From Streptomyces sp. NBC_01341 (GTDB taxonomy: Bacteria; Actinomycetota; Actinomycetes; Streptomycetales; Streptomycetaceae), in contig NZ_CP108364.1 in the NCBI RefSeq assembly GCF_035946055.1, forward strand, positions 1,922,001 through 1,986,000: a DNA stretch of 64,000 bases, in the 5' to 3' direction. The position numbers and the translations under genes were made by a program. This document shows positions 1-8,457 of this stretch, one piece after another (the first letter of the stretch is position 1; each line of letters begins with the position of its first letter). The notes under the pieces were generated by a model. It was not told the DNA's origin. It searched no databases and worked only from the letters and a program-made list of their open reading frames with translations.

Positions 1-25
1 CTGTGGCAGGACCGTGACACGTGTT

Positions 26-47
26 CCGGGCCTCGCGGGAGGCCCGG
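26..47 (-). terminator. Terminator-like hairpin after the ADP-ribosylglycohydrolase gene
   Basis: Perfect 9-bp inverted repeat (26-34 with 39-47, 4-base loop) just past the stop codon of the leftward gene at 59-973. There is no clear T run after it, so termination is inferred from position and stem strength only. Confidence 0.45.
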
Positions 48-58
48 CGGGCGGACCG

Positions 59-973
59 TCAGCCGCGTACCGGTGCGAGGGGCACCCAGCCGGGCAGTTC
101 CTCCGTGCGGGTCAGCCAGTCGGCCGGGGGCGCTCCCGCCGGGTTCGAGGCGACGATCCCGCCGACGATGGCACAGGTGGTGTCCACGTCACCGCCCGCC
201 TGCGCCGTCACCCAGAAGGCTTCCTCGAAGTCGCCGAGACTCCGTGCCGCCGACCAGAGGGCGAACGGCACGGTGTCGTGGGCACTGGTGCGGCGCCCGT
301 TGCCCAGCACCGCTGCGACCGTGCCGGCGTCCCTGTAGTCGAGCATGTCCCGCGCCCTGCGGAGCCCCGCCCCCACCGCGCTGCGCGGGACCAGAGCGAC
401 GACGCCGTCGAGCAGTGCCTCGGGTGCCGGCGGGCCCCCTGGTGCGGCAACCAGGGCGCTTGCGGCCGCGACGGCCATCGCGCCCACGACTGCCTCGCGG
501 TGCTGGTGGGTGGTGTACGACGAGATCTCGGCCTGATGGGTGGCCTGCTCCGGGTCGTCCGCGTACCAGGCTCCGAGCGGCGCGATCCGCATCGCCGAAC
601 CATTGCCCCAGGAGCCCTGGCCCTTGAAGAGCGCCGAGGCGAGTTCACGCCAGTCGCCCCCCTCCCTCACGAGCCTGAGCAGCCGGTTGACCGCGGGCCC
701 GTAGCCCCGGTCGAAGTCGTGGTGTGTGGCGAAGGACCGCGCGAGGGCGTCCTGGTCGACGCGCCCGTGCGCGGCCAGCACCGCCAGCACGGAACAGGCC
801 ATCTCGGTGTCGTCGGTCCACTGCCACGCGTCGGGCGGCAAGGTCCGGTTCCTGAGCAGCGGGTAGTTGGCCGGGACGAAGAACTGGGAGCCGAGGGCAT
901 CTCCCACGGACAGTCCTCGCAGGCTGGCCAGGGCGCGTTCGAAGCGCCCGTCGGAAGCGGAGTCAGCGGTCAT
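59..973 (-). CDS. ADP-ribosylglycohydrolase family protein
   Basis: 304 aa, single ADP-ribosylglycohydrolase (ARH/DraG-type) domain, predicted cytosolic. The two metal-binding signatures of the family are visible: TDDTEM near residue 54 and GGDVDTT near residue 263, which ligate the paired Mg ions that hydrolyse ADP-ribose linkages. The N-terminus RALASLRGLSVGDALGSQF is also typical. The ATG start follows a GGGTGG stretch. The next leftward gene upstream, a histidine phosphatase, ends 12 bases before this start, so the two are probably co-transcribed. Family membership is secure. The actual substrate (ADP-ribosylated protein, nucleic acid or small molecule) cannot be read from sequence. Confidence 0.9.
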   Translation of the reverse strand: MTADSASDGRFERALASLRGLSVGDALGSQFFVPANYPLLRNRTLPPDAWQWTDDTEMACSVLAVLAAHGRVDQDALARSFATHHDFDRGYGPAVNRLLRLVREGGDWRELASALFKGQGSWGNGSAMRIAPLGAWYADDPEQATHQAEISSYTTHQHREAVVGAMAVAAASALVAAPGGPPAPEALLDGVVALVPRSAVGAGLRRARDMLDYRDAGTVAAVLGNGRRTSAHDTVPFALWSAARSLGDFEEAFWVTAQAGGDVDTTCAIVGGIVASNPAGAPPADWLTRTEELPGWVPLAPVRG

Positions 974-985
974 CGCGATGCCACC

Positions 986-1645
986 CTATCCGGTGATGCC
1001 GTACGGCTCGGGGGTACGCCACTGTTCGAAGGGCCGGTCGAGTACGTAGCGACCGTCCTCGCCTAGGAGCAGGGTCCGGGACTCGCCGTTGCCCGGATTG
1101 GACAGCGACTCGAACTCGGCGACCGACCAGTGGAACCAGCGCATGCAGAAGAGCCGCATGGTCAGTCCGTGGGTGACCAGCAGGACGTTCGGGGGATGGT
1201 CGGTCTCCTCGAAGCTCCGGTGGAGGCTCTCCAGGAACGCGTCGACCCGGTCGTAGACGTCGGCTCCGGACTCGCCCTGCGCGAAGCGGTAGAAGAAGTG
1301 CCCGTAGGCGTCCCGGTAGGCCTTCTGCAGCCTGATGTCTTCGCGGTCCTGCCAGTTGCCCCAGTCCTGCTCACGCAGCCGGGGCTCCTCCCTGACCCGT
1401 ACGTGCTCCGGGTCGAGGCCGAAGGCTCTGAAGGTCTCGTGGGTGCGCCGGTAGGGGGAGACGTACACGCTGACGCGCTCGTCACCGAACATCTCCCTGA
1501 GCTGCGCACCCGTCTCGCGCGCCTGCCCCTGCCCCTTGGCCGTGAGTTTCAGCGCGTGGTCGGGTTCGCGTTCGTAGACCGTGTCGTCGGCGTTGCCCTC
1601 CGACTCCCCGTGCCGGACGAGAACGATGCGTTGCGGTCGTGCCAT
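986..1645 (-). CDS. Histidine phosphatase (phosphoglycerate mutase-like) family protein
   Basis: 219 aa. The N-terminus IVLVRHGESEGN contains the catalytic RHG motif with the phospho-accepting histidine. The second catalytic histidine lies in LLVTHGLTMR about residue 157, and the conserved arginine of SPYRRTHET is at about residues 64-72. These residues define branch 1 of the histidine phosphatase superfamily, which covers metabolic phosphatases and mutases; the substrate is not predictable. It is the first gene of a likely two-gene unit with the downstream ADP-ribosylglycohydrolase (12-bp gap). ATG start at 1645. Confidence 0.9.
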   Translation of the reverse strand: MARPQRIVLVRHGESEGNADDTVYEREPDHALKLTAKGQGQARETGAQLREMFGDERVSVYVSPYRRTHETFRAFGLDPEHVRVREEPRLREQDWGNWQDREDIRLQKAYRDAYGHFFYRFAQGESGADVYDRVDAFLESLHRSFEETDHPPNVLLVTHGLTMRLFCMRWFHWSVAEFESLSNPGNGESRTLLLGEDGRYVLDRPFEQWRTPEPYGITG

Positions 1646-1737
1646 GTGACGACCCTAGATCCCCGCAGGCGCGATCGGGCGACGGCGAGGGATCCATCGG
1701 GCATATGTGACCAACGAGACGCGGGGCGGGAGTGCGA

Positions 1738-2343
1738 TCAGACCGTCCACGAGGGTTCGAGCTGCACCACGTCCCCGGTGAGCGTCTCCACGTCCCGCTC
1801 CGTATCGGCGCGCGCCATAAGCCTGGCGGCTCCCTCCGGCCGGTACTTGCCGCGTTCGGAGCCCGACTGCCACATCGACAGCGCCAGGAACTCGTGGCCC
1901 GGCGCCTCACCGAAGACGCCGCGCAGCATGCCGGGCGAACCTGCGACTGCCGGGTTCCACACCTTCTGCTGCATCAGGGCGAAGTGCTCGGCCCGGTCCT
2001 CGAACACCCGGCTGTGAGCCACTCTGACCACGTCCGCGTCGGTGAAATGGGGCTCGAATCCGGTCTTCACATCGAAGCGGTACTCGAAGAGCTTGACCTG
2101 CATGTCCTTGTACGTGCCGGACTGGGCAGCGGCGAGCCGGTCGTGTTCCCGGGCCATGAAGGCATCGTAGAAGACACGGTTCTCCCAGAAGGCGAACACA
2201 TGAGCGACATCGGGCAGGCCACGGCTCCAGCCGCCGCTCTGCGCGCGGAATCCCGGCTCGCCGAGCAGCCCCGCCCACTTCCGCTGCCCGCGCTCGAAAC
2301 CCTGGCGATCGACCACGGTGCAGCGAATCCACTTGACCAGCAC
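1738..2343 (-). CDS. YdbC/DUF4937-like conserved protein
   Basis: 201 aa soluble protein opening MLVKWIRCTVVDRQGF. It looks like two copies of an antibiotic-biosynthesis-monooxygenase-like ferredoxin fold in tandem: roughly residues 1-95, with FWENRVFYDAFMAREHDRL, and 100-201, with FLALSMWQSGSERGKY. Actinobacterial relatives are annotated as YdbC or DUF4937 proteins. The function is unknown; the paired small-barrel fold suggests ligand binding or heme/monooxygenase-like chemistry, but no catalytic residues can be assigned. GTG start at 2343 with TAGGA seven bases upstream. It is divergent from the TerD gene. Confidence 0.7.
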   Translation of the reverse strand: MLVKWIRCTVVDRQGFERGQRKWAGLLGEPGFRAQSGGWSRGLPDVAHVFAFWENRVFYDAFMAREHDRLAAAQSGTYKDMQVKLFEYRFDVKTGFEPHFTDADVVRVAHSRVFEDRAEHFALMQQKVWNPAVAGSPGMLRGVFGEAPGHEFLALSMWQSGSERGKYRPEGAARLMARADTERDVETLTGDVVQLEPSWTV

Positions 2344-2546
2344 CGCGCCATCCTACGGCGCCGGGCGTGGCGCGGGTCACGCTCCCACCCGCCCCGGGCC
2401 GAGCGCGGCCCCGCAGCGCGCACACCCGGCCACACCCTGGCGCGAAAACGACGCCCACTTCCAACGCGGTTGGATTCACGGACAGTTACGGACATGATCT
2501 GAGGGTGTAAGCGGCCCGTCGGCCCAGACGCGAGGAGACACGTCCG

Positions 2547-3077
2547 ATGAGCACCCCCAACAAGGACATCGAAAAGGTCGAGGTGCGGATCAAGTGGGAC
2601 CCGAGCGAAACGGGCGAGCCCGCCAACGACCTCGACATCATCGCGGCCACCTACGGGACGGAAGCGCCGTACGGCAGCCCTGTGTACCTCGTGCACTTCG
2701 ACAGCAGGTCGCCCGACGGCACGATCACACTGAACCGGGACAGCCGCACGGGCCAGGGCTACGGCTTCGATGAGGTCATGACACTCGAACTGGACCGGCT
2801 GTCGGATGCCTACGCCCGGGTCGTCGTCGGTGTGGCCATCCAGCAGCGTGACGGTCGCAAGACCTTCGGCCACATAGAGAACACGGCCGTGCAGGTCCGC
2901 GAGGGTTACACCAATCTGGCCGAGGACGACTTCTCGGCGGTGGCCGACGCCACCGCGGCCGTCGTCGCGGAGTTCGTCCGTGACGCGTCGGGATCGTGGG
3001 GGTTCATACCGGCGGTGCGCGGGTTCGACAGCGATCCCGGTTCGTTCGCCGCCGTGATGGGAAACCACTCGGACTGA
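2547..3077 (+). CDS. TerD-family (tellurium resistance/calcium stress) protein
   Basis: 176 aa. The central region aligns by eye with the TerD domain: NDLDIIAATY near residue 27 (calcium-coordinating acidic cluster), then SPDGTITLNRDSRTGQGYGFDE and VVVGVAIQQRDGRKTFGHI. TerD proteins are cytosolic Ca-binding proteins linked to tellurite, phage and stress responses, and Streptomyces carry many paralogues. No other ter genes flank this copy, so it is a stand-alone paralogue. The start is ATG with GAGGAGA upstream. A strong hairpin follows at 3174-3208. The specific role is unknown. Confidence 0.8.
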   Translation: MSTPNKDIEKVEVRIKWDPSETGEPANDLDIIAATYGTEAPYGSPVYLVHFDSRSPDGTITLNRDSRTGQGYGFDEVMTLELDRLSDAYARVVVGVAIQQRDGRKTFGHIENTAVQVREGYTNLAEDDFSAVADATAAVVAEFVRDASGSWGFIPAVRGFDSDPGSFAAVMGNHSD

Positions 3078-3173
3078 TCCCGCATCCGGTCGGTCACCGA
3101 GGGCGCTGCCGGACCGAGGTCTGTAGCCGCACCGGACGCGTGACCGCGTCCGCAACACCCACAACGCACGCCG

Positions 3174-3208
3174 AGGGCGGTGGAGCCGGAGACCGGCTCC
3201 ACCGCCCT
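3174..3208. terminator. Bidirectional terminator between terD-like gene and nrdJ
   Basis: Perfect 16-bp stem (3174-3189 with 3193-3208) and a 3-base loop, lying between two convergent genes. GC-rich stems without a long U tract are the usual terminator form in Streptomyces. Confidence 0.75.
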
Positions 3209-3242
3209 GACCAGGCAATCTACGCCCCAGCGGCGCCCAGAA

Positions 3243-6152
3243 TCAGCTGCAACCGCTGGTCGAGCCGCAGCCCTCGCAGATGTAGCAGGATCCGGCGCGC
3301 TGCATCTTCGTACCGCACGAGAAGCAGAGCGGGGCGTCCGCGCTGATGCCGAGCTGCATCTCGACCAGTTCGGCCGAGGTGTGGGCCGCCCTGGGGGCGG
3401 GCTTCTCCGCGACGTTCACCTCGGGCGACGCGACCGCCTTCAGCGGCTCCACGTGCACGGGAGCGGACTGGGCGAGCCCCTCGACGTCGAGCTCGTCGTC
3501 CCCGAACTCGGGCTCGTACGAACCGGTGTCGAGGTGACGCTGACGCTCCTCGGCCGAGTGGATCCCCAGCGCCGAGCGCGTCTCGAACGGCAGGAAGTCG
3601 AGCGCCAGGCGGCGGAAGATGTAGTCGACGATCGACTGCGCCATCCGCACGTCCGGGTCGTCCGTCATACCGGCCGGCTCGAAGCGCATGTTCGTGAACT
3701 TGGAGACGTAGGTCTCCAGGGGCACGCCGTACTGCAGACCGACCGAGACGGCGATCGAGAAGGCGTCCATCATGCCCGCGAGGGTCGAGCCCTGCTTGGA
3801 CATCTTCAGGAAGACCTCGCCGAGACCGTCGTCCGGGTAGGAGTTGGCGGTCATGTAGCCCTCGGCGCCACCCACGGTGAAGCTGGTGGTGATGCCCGGA
3901 CGGCCCTTGGGCAGACGCTTGCGGACCGGGCGGTACTCGACGACCTTCTCGACCGCGGCACGGATGGTGCCCTCGGCCTTCGCGGTCACCTCGGTCTTCT
4001 CCTTCTCCTTCGTCTTCGCGGAGAGGGGCTGGCCGACCTTGCAGTTGTCACGGTAGATCGCGAGCGCCTTGACGCCCATCTTCCACGCCTCGAAGTAGAC
4101 CTCCTCGACGTCCTCGACGGTGGCCGTCTCCGGCAGGTTCACCGTCTTGGACAGCGCGCCGGAGATCCACGGCTGGATCGCCGCCATCATCCGCACGTGG
4201 CCCATGGCCGAGATGGAACGCTCACCCATGGCGCAGTCGAAGACCTCGTAGTGCTCGGTCTTGAGGCCGGGGGCGTCGATCACGTTGCCGTTGTCGCCGA
4301 TGTGGGCGACGATCGCCTCGATCTGCTCCGGCTGGTAGCCGAGGCGGCGCAGCGCCTGCGGGACGGTGCCGTTGACGATCTGCATCGAACCGCCGCCGAC
4401 CAGCTTCTTGAACTTGACCAGGGCGAGGTCGGGCTCGAGGCCGGTGGTGTCACAGGACATCGCGAGACCGATGGTGCCGGTCGGGGCGATGACCGAAGCC
4501 TGCGCGTTGCGGAAGCCGTTCTTGGCGCCGAGGCGGATCACGTCCTGCCAGGCCTCCGTCGCGGCGGCCCAGATCGGCGAGTCGAGGTCGTCCACGTGGA
4601 CGGCCACGGCGTTGGCGTCGGAGTGCTGCTTCATGACGCGCTGGTGGGGCTCGGCGTTGCGGGCGTAGCCGTCGTACGCGCCGACGACCGCGGCGAGCTC
4701 GGCGGAGCGGCGGTAGGACGTGCCGGTCATCAGCGAGGTGATCGCGCCGGCGAGCGCGCGGCCGCCGTCGCTGTCGTACGCGTGGCCGGTCGCCATCAGG
4801 AGGGCGCCCAGGTTGGCGTAACCGATGCCCAGCTGGCGGTAGGCGCGGGTGTTCTCACCGATCTTCTGCGTCGGGAAGTCCGCGAAGCAGATCGAGATGT
4901 CCATCGCGGTGATGACCAGCTCGACGACCTTGGCGAAGCGCTCGACCTCGAAGGACTGGCGGCCGTTGCCGTCGTCCTTCAGGAATTTCATCAGGTTCAG
5001 CGACGCCAGGTTGCACGAGGTGTTGTCCAGGTGCATGTACTCGCTGCAGGGGTTCGAGCCGTTGATGCGGCCGGACTCCGGGCAGGTGTGCCACTTGTTG
5101 ATGGTGTCGTCGTACTGGATGCCGGGGTCGGCACAGGCCCAGGCGGCTTCCGCCATCTTGCGGAAGAGGGACTTGGCCTCGACCTCTTCGATGACGTCGC
5201 CGGTCATCCGGGCGCGCAGGCCGAACTTTCCGCCCGACTCGACGGCCTTCATGAACTCGTCGTTCACCCGGACCGAGTTGTTGGCGTTCTGGTACTGGAC
5301 GGACGTGATGTCGTCCCCGCCCAGGTCCATGTCGAAGCCCGCGTCGCGCAGGGCGCGGATCTTCTCCTCCTCCTTCACCTTGGTCTCGATGAAGTTCTCG
5401 ATGTCGGGGTGGTCGACGTCGAGGATGACCATCTTGGCGGCGCGGCGAGTGGCCCCACCGGACTTGATGGTGCCCGCGGACGCGTCGGCGCCCCGCATGA
5501 AGGAGACCGGGCCCGATGCGTTGCCGCCGGAGGAGAGGAGCTCCTTGGAGGAGCGGATACGGGAGAGGTTCAGGCCGGCTCCGGAGCCGCCCTTGAAGAT
5601 CATCCCCTCTTCCTTGTACCAGTCGAGGATGGACTCCATGGAGTCGTCGACGGCGAGGATGAAGCAGGCGGACACCTGCTGGGGCTGCGGCGTCCCGACG
5701 TTGAACCAGACCGGCGAGTTGAAGCTGAAGATCTGGTGCAGGAGGGCGTAGGCCAGCTCGTGCTCGAAGATCTCGGCGTCGGCGGGGGAAGTGAAGTAGT
5801 TGTAGTCCTCGCCGGCCTTCCGGTACGTCTTCACGATCCGGTCGATCAGCTGGCGCAGACCGGTCTCGCGCTGCGGCGTGCCGACAGCCCCCCGGAAGTA
5901 CTTGCTGGTGACGATGTTGACCGCGTTCACCGACCAGAAGTCGGGGAACTCGACGCCACGCTGCTCGAAGTTGATCGAGCCGTCGCGCCAGTTGGTCATG
6001 ACGACGTCACGGCGCTCCCACGCGACCTCGTCGTACGGGTGCACGCCGGGAGTCGTGTGGATGCGCTCGATGCGCAGGCCCTGCTTGGTCGCAGTCGACT
6101 TGGCTCCCTTGGTGCGGGAACCTCGTGCCGGGCCGCTCGCCGTCTCTGTCAT
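3243..6152 (-). CDS. nrdJ: Vitamin B12-dependent (class II) ribonucleotide reductase
   Basis: 969 aa from the ATG at 6152, chosen because GGGAGG sits just upstream; a longer in-frame ATG at 6209 has no such site. The enzyme reduces ribonucleotides to deoxyribonucleotides using adenosylcobalamin instead of a dimetal radical. Visible features include the cysteine in QQVSACFILAVDDSMESILD (about residue 165), the active-site NPCSEYMHLD (about 364-373) with the thiyl-radical cysteine and conserved glutamate, the SCDTTGLEPD segment, and a C-terminal Cys-rich tail (CFSCGTKM...CYICEGCG) that can act as redox shuttle or metal ribbon. It lies downstream of nrdR and both are leftward, the standard Streptomyces nrdRJ operon under NrdR control. 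Confidence 0.97.
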   Translation of the reverse strand: MTETASGPARGSRTKGAKSTATKQGLRIERIHTTPGVHPYDEVAWERRDVVMTNWRDGSINFEQRGVEFPDFWSVNAVNIVTSKYFRGAVGTPQRETGLRQLIDRIVKTYRKAGEDYNYFTSPADAEIFEHELAYALLHQIFSFNSPVWFNVGTPQPQQVSACFILAVDDSMESILDWYKEEGMIFKGGSGAGLNLSRIRSSKELLSSGGNASGPVSFMRGADASAGTIKSGGATRRAAKMVILDVDHPDIENFIETKVKEEEKIRALRDAGFDMDLGGDDITSVQYQNANNSVRVNDEFMKAVESGGKFGLRARMTGDVIEEVEAKSLFRKMAEAAWACADPGIQYDDTINKWHTCPESGRINGSNPCSEYMHLDNTSCNLASLNLMKFLKDDGNGRQSFEVERFAKVVELVITAMDISICFADFPTQKIGENTRAYRQLGIGYANLGALLMATGHAYDSDGGRALAGAITSLMTGTSYRRSAELAAVVGAYDGYARNAEPHQRVMKQHSDANAVAVHVDDLDSPIWAAATEAWQDVIRLGAKNGFRNAQASVIAPTGTIGLAMSCDTTGLEPDLALVKFKKLVGGGSMQIVNGTVPQALRRLGYQPEQIEAIVAHIGDNGNVIDAPGLKTEHYEVFDCAMGERSISAMGHVRMMAAIQPWISGALSKTVNLPETATVEDVEEVYFEAWKMGVKALAIYRDNCKVGQPLSAKTKEKEKTEVTAKAEGTIRAAVEKVVEYRPVRKRLPKGRPGITTSFTVGGAEGYMTANSYPDDGLGEVFLKMSKQGSTLAGMMDAFSIAVSVGLQYGVPLETYVSKFTNMRFEPAGMTDDPDVRMAQSIVDYIFRRLALDFLPFETRSALGIHSAEERQRHLDTGSYEPEFGDDELDVEGLAQSAPVHVEPLKAVASPEVNVAEKPAPRAAHTSAELVEMQLGISADAPLCFSCGTKMQRAGSCYICEGCGSTSGCS

Positions 6153-6299
6153 GCCGCCTCCCATATGTGGGCAAAAACGCCCTGAAGTACCCAGTTCTTC
6201 CCAGGGCACAGTCTGTGTCTTATGCTCCGGACGCCACGCACAGCGCCTCGGAACAGGTCTGGTGCCGCCGGCCGCCGGTACCCCGGCCCGGCTCGGTGA

Positions 6300-6815
6300 T
6301 CAATCAGCGGCGACAGCGGCGGGCGCGGGGACCTCGGGGGTCCCACCGCTCCCGTACTGCGCCGCGGGGGGCCGCTCCTCGCGGAGTTCCGCGATGGCGG
6401 CCTCGAAGTCCTCGAGGGAGTTGAACGCCCGGTACACGGACGCGAAACGCAGATACGCGACGAGGTCGAGTTCCTGCAGAGGGCCGAGTATGGCCAGGCC
6501 CACGTCGTGCGTCGTCAGCTCGGCGCTCCCGGTGGCCCGCACTGCCTCCTCGACCCGCTGGCCGAGCTTCGCCAGTGCGTCCTCGGTGACGGGACGGCCC
6601 TGGCACGCCTTGCGGACACCCGAAATGACCTTGGTGCGACTGAAGGGCTCGGTCACGCCGCTGCGCTTCACCACCATCAGCGAACAGGTCTCCACCGTCG
6701 TGAAACGACGGGAGCAGTCGGGGCACTGGCGGCGCCGTCGGATCGACGTCCCGTCGTCCGTCGTACGGCTGTCGACGACCCGGCTGTCGGGGTGCCTGCA
6801 GAAGGGGCAGTGCAT
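6300..6815 (-). CDS. nrdR: Transcriptional repressor NrdR
   Basis: 171 aa. The N-terminal zinc ribbon has its four ligands at Cys3, Cys6, Cys31 and Cys34, with the basic DNA-contacting stretch RRRRQC between the pairs. An ATP-cone domain (about residues 46-136) senses ATP/dATP. NrdR binds paired NrdR boxes to repress ribonucleotide reductase genes. The ATG at 6815 is preferred over the TTG at 6824: AAGGAGG lies 10 bases upstream of the ATG but overlaps the TTG. A Pro/Ala-rich tail follows the ATP cone. It heads the nrdRJ operon, with two candidate NrdR boxes upstream at 6926-6941 and 6957-6972. Confidence 0.97.
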   Translation of the reverse strand: MHCPFCRHPDSRVVDSRTTDDGTSIRRRRQCPDCSRRFTTVETCSLMVVKRSGVTEPFSRTKVISGVRKACQGRPVTEDALAKLGQRVEEAVRATGSAELTTHDVGLAILGPLQELDLVAYLRFASVYRAFNSLEDFEAAIAELREERPPAAQYGSGGTPEVPAPAAVAAD

Positions 6816-6925
6816 GTCTCCCAACCCTCCTTCACGGCACGACTGAATGGCCTCGGGGGCCCGTCACAGGCCCTCGATGACAGCCTCAAGCATAGGCGAT
6901 GAACTCGACCCAGGAGGACCGGGGA

Positions 6926-6941
6926 CCACTACTTGTGGGCT
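6926..6941. promoter_or_regulatory. NrdR box 1 (candidate)
   Basis: CCACTACTTGTGGGCT matches about 10 of 16 positions of the NrdR consensus acaCwAtATaTwGtgt. It begins exactly 31 bp before the second, better box, which fits the usual three-helical-turn spacing of NrdR box pairs upstream of nrd operons. Confidence 0.65.
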
Positions 6942-6956
6942 GCGACGACAATCCAA

Positions 6957-6972
6957 CCACTACATATTGGGT
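6957..6972. promoter_or_regulatory. NrdR box 2 (strong candidate)
   Basis: CCACTACATATTGGGT matches about 13 of 16 consensus positions, including the CTACATAT core. It lies about 140 bp upstream of the nrdR start, and box 1 starts 31 bp away on the nrdR-proximal side. The pair indicates NrdR autoregulation and control of nrdJ. Confidence 0.8.
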
Positions 6973-7305
6973 TTGGCTTTACCGCCACACCTGGCGCGTG
7001 TCGCGATTCCCCAGCGGTCGGCAGGCAGCCTACGGCCCGGCACGAGGGTATGGGAAACGCCCGGCGGCCGGGGCATCGGGCCCCAGGGGTCCGGCGCCCC
7101 GGAGGGCGGCGGGGAACCCCAGGGGTCCGGCGGCCGGACCCCCCGCGGGCACACTCCGCGGACATCCCCGGCCGCACCCCCGGAGACTCCCTCGGCCCGG
7201 TGGGCCGCTAGCGTGGACCCCCGGAGTCACCGTTCGACCCCAGCTCGTCGGGTCAGCTCATACACCTCTCGGTAGGACCACGACAGCCCTTTATTTGTTT
7301 TTCAC

Positions 7306-7321
7306 TCGAACGTGTGTTTGG
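7306..7321. promoter_or_regulatory. SOS (LexA) box upstream of lexA
   Basis: TCGAACGTGTGTTTGG compares with the Gram-positive/actinobacterial LexA operator CGAACNNNNGTTCG, with one mismatch in the right core. It lies 62 bp upstream of the lexA GTG start and implies autorepression. Confidence 0.85.
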
Positions 7322-7382
7322 CGCAACCTTTCGAAAGCTACTACCGTTGCCTAACTAGGGAGACCATTCGAGAGGGGCCGAC

Positions 7383-8180
7383 GTGACCACCACCGCAGAC
7401 AGTGCCGCCATCACTGCCCAGGACCACCGCTCCCAGAGCCGACTTGAGCCGGTGCATGCCATGAATGACGCAGTCATGAACGCGGAGGGGCCAGAGCCCT
7501 CGCGACCCGCGCGCTCCTTGCCCGGACGCCCACCCGGGATCCGGGCGGACAGCTCAGGGCTCACGGACCGGCAGCGGCGCGTGATCGAGGTGATCCGGGA
7601 TTCCGTGCAACGACGGGGCTATCCCCCGTCGATGCGGGAGATCGGCCAGGCGGTGGGCCTGTCCAGCACCTCGTCCGTCGCCCACCAGCTGATGGCACTG
7701 GAGCGCAAGGGGTTCCTGCGCCGCGACCCCCACCGGCCCCGCGCCTACGAGGTCCGGGGCTCGGACCAGCCCAGCAACCAGCCGACCGACACCACAGGTA
7801 AGCCGGCGGCTTCGTACGTACCGTTGGTAGGCCGGATCGCGGCAGGTGGGCCGATCCTGGCCGAGGAGTCCGTCGAGGACGTCTTCCCGCTCCCCCGCCA
7901 GCTCGTCGGTGACGGCGAGCTCTTCGTGCTGAAGGTCGTCGGCGACTCGATGATCGAGGCGGCGATCATGGACGGTGACTGGGTCACGGTCCGGCGCCAG
8001 CCCGTCGCGGAGAACGGCGACATCGTGGCAGCGATGCTCGACGGCGAAGCCACCGTCAAGCGCTTCAAGCGCGAGGACGGCCACGTGTGGCTGCTCCCGC
8101 ACAACTCCGCCTATCAGCCGATCCCCGGCGACGAGGCGACGATCCTGGGCAAGGTCGTGGCGGTGCTGCGGCGGGTGTGA
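7383..8180 (+). CDS. lexA: SOS repressor LexA
   Basis: 265 aa from the GTG at 7383. A roughly 58-residue N-terminal extension, common in Streptomyces LexA, precedes the winged helix-turn-helix (about 60-125, [12 protein letters not shown] to the [16 protein letters not shown] recognition region). The S24-type autoprotease domain follows: scissile Ala154-Gly155 in GRIAAGGP, nucleophile Ser189 in VGDSMIEA and general base Lys226 in ATVKRFKR. It represses SOS genes and self-cleaves when stimulated by RecA filaments; recA is in this window at 41045-42175. Its own LexA box at 7306 supports autoregulation. An ATG at 7461 is a possible shorter start. Confidence 0.97.
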   Translation: MTTTADSAAITAQDHRSQSRLEPVHAMNDAVMNAEGPEPSRPARSLPGRPPGIRADSSGLTDRQRRVIEVIRDSVQRRGYPPSMREIGQAVGLSSTSSVAHQLMALERKGFLRRDPHRPRAYEVRGSDQPSNQPTDTTGKPAASYVPLVGRIAAGGPILAEESVEDVFPLPRQLVGDGELFVLKVVGDSMIEAAIMDGDWVTVRRQPVAENGDIVAAMLDGEATVKRFKREDGHVWLLPHNSAYQPIPGDEATILGKVVAVLRRV

Positions 8181-8457
8181 GGCCCGCCGGTTCGGACCGG
8201 GCCCCGGGATCACTGCGCCGATCCCGGGGCCCTGGCATGTCCGGGGCATGTCCGGATGTCACTGCCTGGCGTCCTCGGTATCGGCGCCCGTCAGCAATGC
8301 GCGCTGTGCGCGCGGGATCTCTCCGCCGCAGAGCGGGCCTGCGCATGTCGGGTGACGCCTGCACACCCGGTGAGACCTGCGCACACCGGTGAGGCCGCCC
8401 ACGCTCCCGCACGGTTTCCGATGTCAGGGGCGGGCGGCAGAGCAGCTCACTCGGCCC
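8181..8457. other. lexA-helicase intergenic region with repeats
   Basis: 277 bp between convergent genes. After the terminator hairpin at 8199-8232 come short direct repeats: GGCATGTCCGG twice near 8234-8256, and a roughly 20-bp tandem imperfect repeat of the type CTGCRCACMCCGGTGAG near 8347-8392. No gene is visible. Confidence 0.5.
8199..8232 (+). terminator. Terminator hairpin after lexA
   Basis: 12-bp perfect stem (8199-8210 with 8221-8232), 10-base loop, 18 bp after the lexA stop. No U tract. Confidence 0.65.

Larger units (their letters stand above)
6816..7382. other. 567-bp nrdR-lexA divergent regulatory region
   Basis: No convincing gene. It contains two NrdR-box candidates on the nrdR side and a LexA box on the lexA side. 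Between them, about 7045-7215, is an extremely G/C-rich stretch with two near-identical 15-base copies of CCCCAGGGGTCCGGC (7082-7096 and 7118-7132 approximately) and nested short inverted repeats. Open frames here lack codon bias and ribosome-binding sites. Confidence 0.7.

Noticed and set aside
3180..6185. A 1001-codon open frame on the + strand opposite nrdJ
   Set aside because: It is the mirror frame of nrdJ, whose third-position G/C bias keeps the opposite frame open. The translation is low-complexity (Gly/Val/Asp/Arg/His repeats) with no domain and no ribosome-binding site.
6153..6299. Cobalamin riboswitch before the B12-dependent nrdJ
   Set aside because: The nrdR-nrdJ gap is only 147 bp and shows no B12-box-like core. 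In Streptomyces the B12 switch is known for the class Ia nrdAB operon, while nrdRJ is under NrdR.
6847..7354. Small proteins encoded in the nrdR-lexA gap
   Set aside because: Several short frames exist on both strands, but all are Pro/Gly/Arg shadow sequence of the G/C-rich repeats, with no ribosome-binding sites and overlapping regulatory sites.
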